The notes beneath the pieces were generated by a model. It was not told the origin of the DNA and searched no databases. It saw nothing but the letters and a program-made list of their open reading frames with translations. Shown here piece by piece: positions 1 through 10,732 of a stretch of 64,000 nt of DNA. A program made the translations under genes and the position numbers. Position 1 is the first letter of the stretch. Every line of letters begins with the position of its first letter. Origin of the DNA: Warburgia ugandensis (lineage: Eukaryota > Streptophyta > Magnoliopsida > Canellales > Canellaceae); the NCBI GenBank assembly GCA_035236585.1, contig CP141138.1, positions 29,957,437 through 30,021,436 on the forward strand. The letters are read 5' to 3'.

Positions 1-802
1 GTCTTCCTTTTTGCACAAAAACTAGATGCATCCATATAACTAAGCACATGTGTGTATTATTGCGGCCTATCAAGAGGATGCACACCTACCATTTCAATAC
101 AAGATGATGATATTTATAATGTTGGGGAAGCCATTGGATATCATGTCGCTTAGTCGAAATGATATATCATTCTCTTAAATCCAAGGTATGTATGTTGTCA
201 CACTACCATCTTCAACAATATTTTTAAGAGACCTCAATTTAATTTTTTATTTTTGCATTTAATGTTAATCAGAAGCAACAACATGCACTATTGAGGCTAA
301 CCTCCTCACCAGCACCCACTGACCTTTTCATGATAAAATTAAATGTTTTTGATGAAATATTTATAATTGACTAATAATTTTTACAACTTTATGTGAATAG
401 TCTAGGGATCAATTGGAAGTTCCATATGGCACACCTCTGACCTGCTCTATAAACACATGAATGAAAATAAGGTATTCAACCTCGTATGCAGAGAGTCTGG
501 AGTGCTTGCTGATGATGGATTTGATATGCCACTTATGAGATAAGACCTCGTAAGAGTTTGTAAATGGAATGAACTTGAATATGTGGAGATTATCTCTTGT
601 ATTGAGTATGCAAATATCTGCTTTAATAAGAACCATTGTCATTATGTGTTAATTGCTAATGATACATATCAATAATTGTTTTTTTTCACATGTACCTATA
701 TAATAAAATGTAGAGGTTAGAGGTTAGGGATATTTACAAATTCCTTGAACATACTGTCATTTGTGGAATGAGGGAGCATGGGCCTATTGAGAGGTGAGTC
801 TA

Positions 803-924
<122 letters not shown>

Positions 925-1320
925 TTAAGGATTATAAATTTTAATTGCAATTCATATGATTGTGTATATATGTGTCATTAAATGATGCTAGTTCTCAATG
1001 TGTATGGTTGACATGCATTATGTTGTAATTCTTATCAAGAGCACATTTGTGCCCCACTATTGAAAATCATAAATAATTAAGTTTTAAATATTTTCATGTA
1101 TTACAATAGTTTAATAACTAATATTTTATTTATAACTAATGCTCTTCAATTATAAATTCAAACTGCATGATATAAATGTGCTCAAATAACCGAGACTACA
1201 AACCCACCAAAAGTCACTTGGAAGAAGGTCAAAGGTAAGGAAAACTAGCTAATTACTCTATATATAAATTTAAATTACAATTAGACATGATATTTACCAA
1301 TTCTTTCTGTTTTCTTTTTT

Positions 1321-1697
1321 GTGCGGTGCCGTAGACAACAATCAAATCGGGAGTGTGGATACTTTGTTCTAAGATACATGAGAAATCTAATATTGAATGG
1401 TATTAAAGTTCAACAATTAAGTAAGGTAAGACACTTTAATGGTCATGATCTTATAGTTTTCCAAAATCTTTGGGATTTGTATGAAAAACCATTTAAGTAT
1501 ATAGTGGAATTGTAATTAGTAAACTAAATTAAGTGTGTTGTTTCATAGGCAATGGTGCTGCCCGATTGGGGAAGCAAGGGTTGCTCCCTAGTAGATTTTG
1601 ATGAAATACGAGGTGAATGGGACAATTACTTAATGAAATTCAACTATGAATGGGACACGTACCTAATTGGACAATTAAAAAACTTTTTAAGATGGTG
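1321..1697 (+). pseudogene. C48 (Ulp1-like) peptidase C-terminal relic of the CACTA element
   Basis: Seen: after an AG near 1331 the frame reads QQSNRECGYFVLRYM, which fits the catalytic-cysteine block of C48 cysteine peptidases (Q...ECGYYV.RYM). A GT donor follows about 1425 and an AG acceptor at about 1549. A later frame near 1590-1640 contains VDFDEIRGEW, resembling the conserved DEIR.EW helix that follows the cysteine in transposon-borne members; it closes with a stop at about 1697. The His and Asp parts of the active site are not recognisable in the decayed sequence before 1321. Inferred: a degraded SUMO-protease-like gene carried by the transposon, not a host gene. Confidence 0.5.
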
Positions 1698-1879
1698 ACC
1701 AAAATCATCTTAAATTTTTTTAAAAGAAGTTTTGAAAAATGACTTAAATTTTTTTAAAGATGATTTTCAAAATGGTCTATTCTCAACCACTTTTCTAAGA
1801 GGTCTGGATAGAATATGATCTTGAAACCATCTTATATTTATGTTTCTAATCATCTTAAAAATCCTCCAATTTAGTAGTG

Positions 1880-2010
1880 ATTCACAATTTTGTTCTTTAC
1901 TTAGATTGGCTATGCTCCAAAATTCTGATCTATTGGATGATCCTAATAGCTGATGCTTTTATTTAAACTGGACGATAAAAAAGTTTTATTTTCCATTTTA
2001 CCACCCAAGA
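1880..2010 (+). repeat. Dispersed repeat, copy of 8177-8304
   Basis: Alignable by eye over about 130 bp to 8177-8304: both start ATTCACAATTTTG and end near TTTTACCACCCAAGA, with scattered substitutions. Similarity starts exactly at the CACTA terminus, so this is the DNA into which the transposon inserted. The other copy is the interior of the foldback element at 7985-8646. Confidence 0.8.
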
Positions 2011-2033
2011 GTCATGTGATAACCTCTAGAACC

Positions 2034-2166
2034 TTAGGTGACATAATAGAAGTTCCATAAAATGAGGGTTGAGAACCATAAGGATGATAACTGAAATTCC
2101 TTAGGCGACATAAATAGAAGTTCCATAAAATAAGGGTTGAGAACCACAAAGATGAGAAATGGAATT
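2034..2166. repeat. Tandem duplication, unit about 67 bp
   Basis: Two adjacent copies, 2034-2100 and 2101-2166, share the core GAAGTTCCATAAAAT and GGGTTGAGAACCA with few differences. The rest of 2011-2511 shows no gene or recognisable repeat. Confidence 0.75.
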
Positions 2167-2511
2167 CTAGTTTTATGTAAACCTAAATAGTGATTAAATC
2201 GAATAGGATTGAGAAATCTAATACTATGATACTTGTCAAATGGGATGTTATTATAAGATAGAGATGATCAATTCTTAGGTCATCTAATGTTGAGAGCTTG
2301 AACATACATAGAGGATTACAACATGAAAAAAATGCCCCCATCCTAGAGTTTTTTTTGAAGAGGAAAAATAGAAGGATACTCTTCTTATCATTAATTCTCA
2401 ATAGTTGGGACATTGAGACATTTACAATAGAAGAAGAAGAACCTGTAGGTGTTGATTCTCAATTAGTGGTGGATTAATTAAAGGGATTGTAGAGTCAATC
2501 CTAGATAAGTG

Positions 2512-5114
2512 ATGTAATTTTAAATTTTACATTTGCAAGTGCATGAGTGGTAGCATAGACTTAGCAAATACAGGTCAATCTATAAAGACTCTTTAATAAA
2601 TAGGGTTCAATGAAAACCTAGATTAACCTACTTTTAACTTGGCCAACAATTAGAAAAAGTACATAATTTTAAGCACTAATAACCAGAAATAAAGCACTCA
2701 AGTTAAGCAAGGAAATGAGACAAGAAAAGAGAATTGAAGCAAACTAACTAAGAACTCGAACAAAAAAAACTACCTTCATTAATGGAAACCACATACAATG
2801 GAATTGAATACAATAGCAAGAAAGAAACAAACAAAACAAATAAAACTTCCTATCTCGGGCTTGATTCTACACTACAGAACTCTCTTGCTATGTCACCCAA
2901 CTATGGTTATACACTAAAGTTACTGCTAAGCTTCCATCGTCAATGTGATTCCTTCAAATTGTTTTGGCACTGTATTTGTAGCTGATAAGCAGATCGAAAA
3001 TCACCCAATATGCCACACACATAAAAGAGCATCAACCATAACCCAAGCCACTTTTTAGAAAGGAGAAACCTTGGCTTCCATAGAAAGTGGCAAGGTGGTA
3101 TTCCTCTCCAAATTGTTGCTAAAATCCAAAGAAAAAGAATAATGGAAGGCCTAAGAGGGTGGTGCATGGAAGACTAAGTAACAAAAGGGCATGGAAATAA
3201 AACAAGGATGGAGTGTGTAAGTGAAAGGAAGAAGGGGGATGTGTGGACATCTAATGAAGGAGGGGCGTGTAAGAAAGATGAGTGTGGTGGGGGAGGCATG
3301 GAAGTGATAGGATGGAGGGGCGTGCTTGCAAGTTAGGGAGAAAGTGTTGTGCATGAGGTGGAAAATGGAAGGATGAGAGAATAAGGGATGTGTTCCACTT
3401 TGGATAGGAAAAGGACTGTTAGAGAGAGGTGCTTCCTACAAGGGATGCAAAGTGGTTGCCACCACGTAGGTAATGGCGCCACTACCTCTAACCTGGCTTC
3501 ATGTTCTCCTCTCAAACAATAATGAAAGATTAGGAATAGTTGAGATTCTTACCTCTTCTTTAGGTGGTGTGGACATATAGCTCTAAGGGAGAGATGGTGA
3601 GAGTGATCTCTCTACCTCTATTTTTCAGAGTATGGCTCCAATTTTTTAGGGAAAGTAAGAGATCCTTCTTTACTTCTTCTCACCTCTATTTATGGATTTT
3701 TGGAGCAGAATCCATAGGGAATGGATGGTTAAGATCATAAGAAGAAGGAAGAAGAGTGGTTAAGATGGAAGGAAGAATGAAATAAAAAAAACATGGAATG
3801 CATGAAATAAGATGAAGTGTGTTGGATTTTTGAGGAGAATGAAATGTTGTGGTACATGGAAACTTGATGAGGATAAGAAGGAAAGAAAAGATAGAATAAT
3901 GGAGAACGAAAGGGAATAAGAGAGAGTGGAAAGAGGGAGCGGGCATGAAATGCATGGTAAGGAAGGTGGGAAGATAGGATTTGGAGAAGATTGTGGGGGG
4001 ATATGGTTAATTGGAATTTTCCTTGAAGTTTCCTTTCTTTCTTCTTATCTCATGTTGAATCTATTATATGGGATGGTGGTTAGGGTAGAGCTTTGGATCC
4101 TCTTCATTTCTTATCTATTTGATCATGCTTCACTTAGGATTGGGTGGATGTCATCTCTTTGAAGTTTCCTTATCCTAAAGGATCCATTTTGTAGCTCCTT
4201 TCTTCTCACCCATTGGATTAAGTACACCCTAGAGTGAATGACTTGATTTTGTTGAAATTTTCTTATTCATATCTCTTTTTCTCTTTAACTCTCTCCTAGT
4301 CCACCATTATTTTCTCCACCAATAGAAATTAAGCAGTGGAAGATGTCTCCTTCCTTGGAGGAATACATTTTTCTCCTAAACTTAATGTGGGCAGCCCACC
4401 AATGGGGCCAGTTCTAATCTTCTTTGTAGTTTTATTTCTCTATATTCCATCATTGTTTAAGTGAGTTCTTATTGGGTGCTTTACGATAGCCATACAAAGG
4501 ATATATCTTGTCAATTGAATGCTTCAAAAGTCATCATGAATATTGGCCATATAGTCTTCGTAAATTGTCTCTCTCCTCTATACATTTTTATGCTTTATTT
4601 TCTCCATATTTTTCTCATGTAAAAACATAAAATGGAGTGTGACTCACACCTTGCATGGGAAAATTGTGTGGCTCCTTAGGTAGTCCCCTCTTGTGGTTAA
4701 GTAAGAGAGAGAGTGAGTAGAAGAAGTCTTCGTGCAGGCCCTAGTCTCTTACTTGTTTTGTTTTAGTCAAGATCATATACATGTGCATTCATTGTATATA
4801 ATTTGAGCTTCACTTAGAAGTTTCCCAAGGTGGTGGAATGCTTGCATGGAGTTTCTGACAAAGCTGGATATGATAACAACATCCCCATAGCATTTTGAAC
4901 TTCCAAACTTCATGGTTTATGGCATGTGGGCCCATGGCTTTGCTTGTATGTATTGCTTTATTATAGCGTTTTAGTACTAAAATACATGTTTTTGTCAATT
5001 GTATCCCAATTCTACAAAATGTGAAATTAACCCTAATTAGTGATATTTAAGTAGATTCAAGGTTCGAAACTACTAAATATAAGGATATTACATGTCATAT
5101 TTCTAAGTATATCA
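2512..5114 (-). mobile_element. Decayed Ty3/gypsy (Athila-like) LTR, solo or fragment
   Basis: The start resembles the Athila LTR edges elsewhere in the window: a CAAGTGCATG block near 2537 is followed by a diverged version of the 'nearly constant' stretch. Long portions align with 17700-20302, for example 4080-4330 with 19220-19420 and 5030-5114 with 20210-20302, where both end in TATATCA. A TATA-like element in the minus sense lies near 3688-3698 (CATAAATAGAGG read on the minus strand). The DNA after 5114 is not Athila internal sequence, so this is a solo LTR or a truncated copy. The start is approximate, and no clean target duplication was found. Confidence 0.6.
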
Positions 5115-5455
5115 ACTAGGGATGACATCTCTATCAAAGCATGTTTAAATATGCTAATTCACATGATTTAAGGTTGATCATAACCAGTTTTTAAAGTTCT
5201 AGTTTCAAATATGAAAAACTTCTAGCCTCTCTACATGCTTTCCAACATATGATACAATTATCTTTGTATGACAGTAGTTCAATACTTTGTTCATTGCTTA
5301 CCCTAATACTCCTTGAATTGTATACACTAGAGGAAGTTCAAGACTATGATTACTTTCTCTAATGCACATATCTTTGTAAATACCTAAATTTATGACTTTT
5401 TTAATTTTATTATTTGATATGTACTTCTCTTTTGTTTATTATTTTTAATTTAAAA
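5115..5455. other. AT-rich sequence, possibly the 3' end of a copia element
   Basis: No coding frame or repeat recognised. It immediately precedes a copia-type polypurine tract, so it could be the untranslated 3' end of a decayed Ty1/copia element. Confidence 0.3.
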
Positions 5456-5456
5456 A

Positions 5457-6272
5457 CAAGTGGGGAAATGTTGTTGAGTTGTTTCAACCTAAAAAAAATT
5501 CAAAGATAGTTAGAATGGTATTAAGTTAAACACATTGGTGGGAGCCATCCAGCCCAATGGAGGCTAGATAATTTTCCCTGTGAAGTGGGAACTATATATG
5601 TTTCCCACCTAGACTTCTTACTATCCCCATACATTAATTTTCCACTTGAATTTCTTTTATTTAGATCCATTATTTTTCACCTAGAATTCTTACTATCTTC
5701 GCACCTAGACTAATCTCTATCAAGATTTAACACCTTGCCAATCAAGTAAGCCTAAAGAGAACCTAGGACTCTCTAGAGCTAGTTGATGTCCAAGCAAGGC
5801 TCCATTTATTTGAGGATTCTAGGCCATTTCACCACACCAATTTTCATTGTATCTTCTCTCATTCTAGTACTAAGAGACTTACTTTGTTAGGGATTTTGGA
5901 GTTCTTGAGATTAAAGGTGTCTGGTCCTTTTATATCTCTTCTCGATTCTGAAGATCATAGGATCTTGGTTGACTAACCCAAGAGCATTTTGCATTGGTTT
6001 AATTGAGATCTTGATTGTCTAAGCACCAAGAGCTTTTGATATTGGTTTCATTAAAATCTTGTTTATCTAACAACAAGATCTTTTGCATTAGTTTAATCGA
6101 TACCTTGCTTATCTTAAACAAAGTACATTTTGCATTAATTTGATTGAGATCTTGATTGTCTGGCTCCAAGTGCTTTTTCATTGGTTTGGTTAACATCTTG
6201 ATTGTCTAACATCAAATTCCTCTTACATTGATTTTCTGAACTTCTTGAGCATTACCCTAAAATAGAGTATCC
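5457..6272 (+). mobile_element. Ty1/copia polypurine tract and LTR-like sequence
   Basis: ACAAGTGGGGAAATGTTGTTGAG at 5457-5478 has the form of the copia polypurine tract (AAGTGGGGAA) followed directly by an LTR start (TGTTG at 5469). Known: many plant copia elements have CAAGTGGGAGAATGTTGG at this junction. No coding region is recognisable upstream and the LTR end is not defined; the right limit given is a guess placed after the minisatellite. Confidence 0.4.
5961..6240. repeat. Minisatellite, about six units of 45-49 bp
   Basis: Units start near 5961, 6006, 6055, 6101, 6148 and 6194. Each begins with a variant of GATCTTGATTGTCTAA and contains a variant of TTTTGCATTGGTTTAATTGA. Units differ from one another at many positions, so the array is old. 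The 65-codon minus-strand frame through it (repeated DNQDLN) reflects the periodicity and is not supported as a gene. Confidence 0.85.
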
Positions 6273-7984
6273 AATTTTATAAGCTTTTAATTTGGTTTAT
6301 TAATTAAAGAATTTTTTTTAAAGGTATTTCATCTGGGAGAGAAAAGTATGAACCAATTATGATATTGCAAATCAGTTGCATTTGTATTAAGTCTAGCTTG
6401 GTTGAATCCCAAATATAGAAATGTTATATTCATTGCAAAATTTGAGAGGCTTCAACTATCTTTAAGATGCACATTTTAATGTGTTTCTCCAAGCAAAGGC
6501 TCATTGATTTCATTTTGTGCAAGGTTCTAACATTACGATCAACAACATACTTATACACTTTCATTGATTACAAAAGCCATAAACACAATCATATTGGCAA
6601 TAAGGCGGTAATCAAGCCATTTATGCATTAAACTCAGTTGGAGAAAAGTGAATACTAGAAGGAAAAAATTTGATTCCTTGTACTAAGCATCATATGATCA
6701 TTCACCATCTAATGGTAGGTTACTCATCTATTCAATTACTTCCTTAATGACCAATTCTTAGAATCTTGCATAGAGAGCCAATTTATGGTCCGTTTGTTTA
6801 GATCAAGGACATAATTTTTATCCAGGAGCCAACTGCTTGAGACCAAGATCATGTATATGTTTGTTGATTAATTGAACACATCAAACCTCCACAAAACTTG
6901 GCAAGTTCAACAAAATCTTATTTAGTAGCATGGCATTGGAATGTTTTATATAAATGTTGACTCCCATCAAAATAACTACCACTTGAACACTATTCACAAC
7001 TAATAATACAATTCCTTTATGTTGTGTCTTGCTGGGAAATATTACTATTTTTTGGGGTAACACTGATCTCATTGCATTATATTGAGTTAGATAATTAGAA
7101 ACTTGGCTACTTATAGCATCTACTGAGTGTTTTGCTTTATAGGATAAAGTTAAGAACTCAGAACTATATGCAAAGCACTTTAGGAACACACCATTTTCTT
7201 TGATTGAGTCAAGAGATAAGAGTCGCTAAAAACTTTAATCATATACGAATTTTAAGAATTCAACTTCAAATTTTGAAGCAGAGGCATCAAGAGTTTAGTA
7301 TTCAGAATTCTACCTCAGAGTTATGTCCTAAAAGAAAATCAAAAGATAGGAAAGACCTTGATAAATATATTGCACTGGATGAAACAAAATTTCTAAATTG
7401 TGGGCTATTTTAAGGATGCTACTAATGGGAAAGGATGAAAGACTCACAAGGATTGAGGTTGCTCCACTTTTTGTTTCTCTTCCAAGTTACAATAGCTTCT
7501 TTTGATGAGAAATAAGTCCAGTAATTTATTTTACCAAGAAACAACATGTAAGAAGGCTGCATTAAAGTAACAATTTAACATAGCTGCCCACCAATAAGCT
7601 TTCATGGGCAAGAAATTAAGCTTTAAAAGTCGTAAAAAAAAGGTCTAAATAGCAAAAGTGCCACATGTCACAATAGTAGGGTGTTGGGTGCTTGACTACA
7701 TTGCTTTAGTACATGAAGATAGATTAACAAGGACTACAATAGTGACCACTAAATGAACAGCCTAAATCATTAGAATGCTCGACTTCTACATGCAATGGAA
7801 CACACAAGAGAAGGAAAAGAAAAAGCTTATAGCATATAGGATTTTAAATCCAAGATGATACATTCAAAGCCCATGGTTGCCTGCATTTCTTCTAGTTTTA
7901 CCAAATTGAGCTGGGACTGCCAAGTGAATTGGGCTGCAAACTTTAGAATTGGTGGAAAGAGCACGCCTACATGAGAGGACTCCT
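6273..7984. other. Intergenic, no recognised feature
   Basis: AT-rich sequence with short frames only. GGTCCGTTTGTTTAG near 6788 looks like the edge of a small DNA transposon, but I could not find a matching inverted end. A minus-strand frame at 6881-7189 has no recognisable domain. Confidence 0.4.
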
Positions 7985-8646
7985 CTAGCTAGGCCCTACC
8001 TTCCGATGATCAGATCAATTCTCATTTGACCTTCCCTATTTAGGCTACTAACATAAACTTATGACATTAGTTTTGGATAGTGATATATGCACCCTTGTTT
8101 CCCTCATGAGCCCCTCACTAAGATGTACAAAACTGCTACAACTCTACGTGGAAATCAGATTTCAGAAGTTCAAATCATTCACAATTTTGCTCTTCACTTA
8201 GATGGGCAATGCTCCAAAATTTTGATTCATTGCATCATCCTAGGTCGTTGATGTTAGTTAAACTGGATGATGAAAAGTTTTGTCGTCCATTTTACCACCC
8301 AAGAAAACAATGGCCTATAATCATCTAATGGATGAGAATTTCAAAGCAAAGTACATCCAAGTCAAAAGCAAGATATTCAACGGTTTAAATGTTTAAAAAT
8401 ATAGGCCCACCTGAAGTTACAGCATTTACATACCATTTAATGAGGGGCTAGTGAGGAAAAAACCTGGGATGCAACCCCCTATCCTTGGTATTATGTCGTT
8501 TTTCACTTTTAAATCATCCGTGGAAAAATTTCAACCGAAAAGAAATAGTAGCTAAAATTTGTAAGCATCTAATGGGTATGAGTGTCTGCAAGTAGCCTAA
8601 ATAGGAGAGGAGTAGTCAGATCCTCTAAAGGTGGGGCCTAGCTGGA
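7985..8646. mobile_element. Foldback (inverted-repeat) element, about 0.66 kb
   Basis: The left edge AGCTAGGCCCTACCTT (from 7987) and the right edge, read on the other strand, AGCTAGGCCCCACCTTT (to about 8644) are inverted. Further inverted blocks follow in the same order: CCTATTTAGGCTAC, then CCTCA...AGCCCCTCA. The arms extend roughly 140-230 bp with gaps. The interior 8177-8304 is also present at 1880-2010. It fits a non-autonomous MITE or foldback element; the superfamily is not determined and no flanking duplication was identified. Confidence 0.55.
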
Positions 8647-9630
8647 AGGATCTGAAACATTCAGTCCGGACAGCAGTAAGAGTTGTAAAATATAGATAGT
8701 CGATTAGTAAGAGATTCGAGAACTCGATAGACGGTTAGAGTTCAACTACAAGTCTGAAAATTTTATTACAGAGGTAACAACCCTAAATCACTGGTTCATT
8801 GCTTTCAGCAGATAAAATATCGTAAATCCTAACTGGGTCCTACCAACAAATTAAAAGAAAAACTAATCTGCCATGCCACCAGTATCTTTGTTGAGACGCA
8901 ATCCTTCAATTTAATGGATCAGTGTTATCGACTCTGGCCCATCCCAATTTGGGACCCACAAAATGGATGTTGTAATTGGACCTTTCTACACAAATAATGT
9001 TGTCACGAAAGGACTTTGGCAATGCAAATAGCGGCCAACTGGGACCATCTCAGGATTTGACGAGGTCACCAAATCTTGTCTGCTACTACCAACTCATTCC
9101 AGAAAATGTCATACAGGTAGGTGTTCTCCACTAACTTAAAGCCACATTACAATTCAATTACTATGTTGATCAGGTAATGCAACTTAAGAAAACGAAAGTC
9201 TGAAAAACAAAAATACGATCATGATGGGTCCTACCTTGGGATGATCTGACATACAATATCATTGAAGACTTCTATGATCCATCAAAATTGTGTTTGTGAG
9301 AGTTGAATTTAGAGCATTGCTATCCAAAAATTTTCACCGTTCCTTTCCTACAAGCAAACTTCTAAGATGCTAGAATTATTCAATCTATATACTTTTTGAA
9401 TTACATGATACTTAACACCTAAGGAACAAGATGAACGAGTTGAATCGTTCCATTACAAAAATGCGAATAACTTGTAAACAAATGTCTAACAAAGTTGGTC
9501 GTAGATAACTCGGCCTCTCTCGCGGTTTCAAATGGCCCCTTTCCCCTTTCAGTTGGGTATTTAGAGTTAAGAGTGGGATGATTTGCTTTCTAAGTTCTCG
9601 CCTGTTAGAGAGAAGAGGACGCGGGTGACT
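8647..9630. other. Intergenic, upstream of the LEA_2 gene
   Basis: No gene or repeat recognised. Fragments such as GGGTCCTACCTTGGGATGATC near 9227 echo the edge of the foldback element and may be another decayed copy. Confidence 0.35.
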
Positions 9631-9816
9631 GCGACGGATGACAGAGGCAGAGTTCTCAATTCTTCCACGGCTAGTATCATCAAAGATTCCAAGTAGAGTT
9701 CATGTCACTGCCCAACGGTCCAGATTTATTTCCAAGTCACTTAAAAATGGCCGTTTCAAGTGCAAGGTCTTCTTAGCAGGGCAAAGTGTGAAAGGCTACT
9801 GCGTTAGCCATACAAA

Positions 9817-9824
9817 TATAAAAA
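9817..9824 (+). promoter_or_regulatory. TATA box of the LEA_2 gene
   Basis: TATAAAAA in the context CAAATATAAAAACATTCCC, 318 bp before the start codon. Transcription would start near 9850 and give a 5' leader of about 290 nt. A pyrimidine stretch ending TTTTTGCAG at about 10022 could be an acceptor for an intron in the leader. Inference from sequence only. Confidence 0.5.
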
Positions 9825-10141
9825 CATTCCCAACGCATAAAGACACTTCCCAGAGCAACCACCACCAACTTCGCCAAAATTGCGGATAAAATCCCAAGTA
9901 TCTTCGCTTGCTTGCTTCAGTGGACGATTGACCCAACTGCCTTTATCTCTTTACTTCCCGCTTTCCAGATTCTCCCACGTAGACGTCTTCCTGATTCGTA
10001 GAGCATATACCTGATTTTTGCAGGACCCAGATCAGTTTTCGAAGTTTTTTCTTCAGAACAAGGTATCTGAGACTTACATCCCTTCTTCTTCTTATGTTTT
10101 GAGCTTGGTTTTGGTATATTAATACTGCTCGCTAGTTTTCA

Positions 10142-10732
10142 ATGGATAGTAGCAAACGTGCAATAATTCGGAAAAAGAAAAGGAAAATATGGATTGCTAT
10201 CTCCGTAGTACTTCTTATCTTTCTTATCCTTCTAATTCTAGGCTTGACAGTCTTCAGAGCAAAGCATACCATCACTACTGTTAATTCCGTTAGGCTGAAG
10301 AACCTTCGAGTCGGTTTTGATATTCCTAACATGGGTGTTGATTTGAATGTGAGCTTGAACTTGGATCTTTCTGTTAAAAACCCAAATCATGCGAGTTTCA
10401 AGTATGGAAACTGTTCGGCCTTGTTATATTACAGGGGAATTATAGTTGGAGAAGCGGGAATTCCGGCAGGCGATATCTCTTCCGGCGAGAAGAAAGAGAT
10501 GAATGTGACACTGACTCTGCTGGCTGATCGATTGGTGTCTAATTCAAACGTCTATTCCGATGTTTATGCCGGTACGTTGCCGTTGACAACCAAGACTAAG
10601 ATTGCTGGTAGAGTTACCATTTTGGGATTATTTAAGCATCATCTAGTGACCTACACTTCTTGTGATCTGTCTGTACATGTTATGAATCAAACAGTTGGGA
10701 GTTCTGATTGTAAGTATAGGAGTAAGTTTTGA
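10142..10732 (+). CDS. LEA_2 / NHL (NDR1/HIN1-like) family membrane protein
   Basis: A 196-residue single-exon frame. Residues 5-15 are strongly basic (KRAIIRKKKRK), residues 16-38 form one hydrophobic membrane helix, and the rest fits the LEA_2 beta-sandwich: an NPN motif at 80-82, a YYRG motif at 96-99 and a GIPAGDI stretch at 106-112, typical of plant LEA hydroxyproline-rich glycoprotein / NDR1-HIN1-like proteins. Sequons at N90, N121 and N182 suggest an outer, glycosylated C-terminal domain, so it is probably a type II membrane protein of the plasma membrane or endomembranes. Known members act in stress or pathogen responses; the specific role here cannot be read from sequence. Length is normal for the family. 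The frame is intact and much less AT-biased than its surroundings, and it is the only convincing host gene in the window. The start chosen is the first ATG, just before the basic tail. Confidence 0.9.
   Translation: MDSSKRAIIRKKKRKIWIAISVVLLIFLILLILGLTVFRAKHTITTVNSVRLKNLRVGFDIPNMGVDLNVSLNLDLSVKNPNHASFKYGNCSALLYYRGIIVGEAGIPAGDISSGEKKEMNVTLTLLADRLVSNSNVYSDVYAGTLPLTTKTKIAGRVTILGLFKHHLVTYTSCDLSVHVMNQTVGSSDCKYRSKF

Noticed and set aside
5999..6196. Repeat protein with DNQDLN units
   Set aside because: The periodicity comes from the DNA minisatellite. Units have lengths that are not all multiples of three, and the frame has no support beyond the array.
5961..6240. CRISPR-like spaced repeat
   Set aside because: The units are contiguous and diverged, with no constant repeat separated by unique spacers, and the context is a plant genome.
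6881..7189. 102-codon minus-strand frame
   Set aside because: AT-rich, no recognisable motif, no splice or promoter context. Kept as intergenic.
9638..9889. 83-codon frame upstream of the LEA_2 gene
   Set aside because: It spans the TATA box and predicted transcription start of the LEA_2 gene, and no domain is recognisable.
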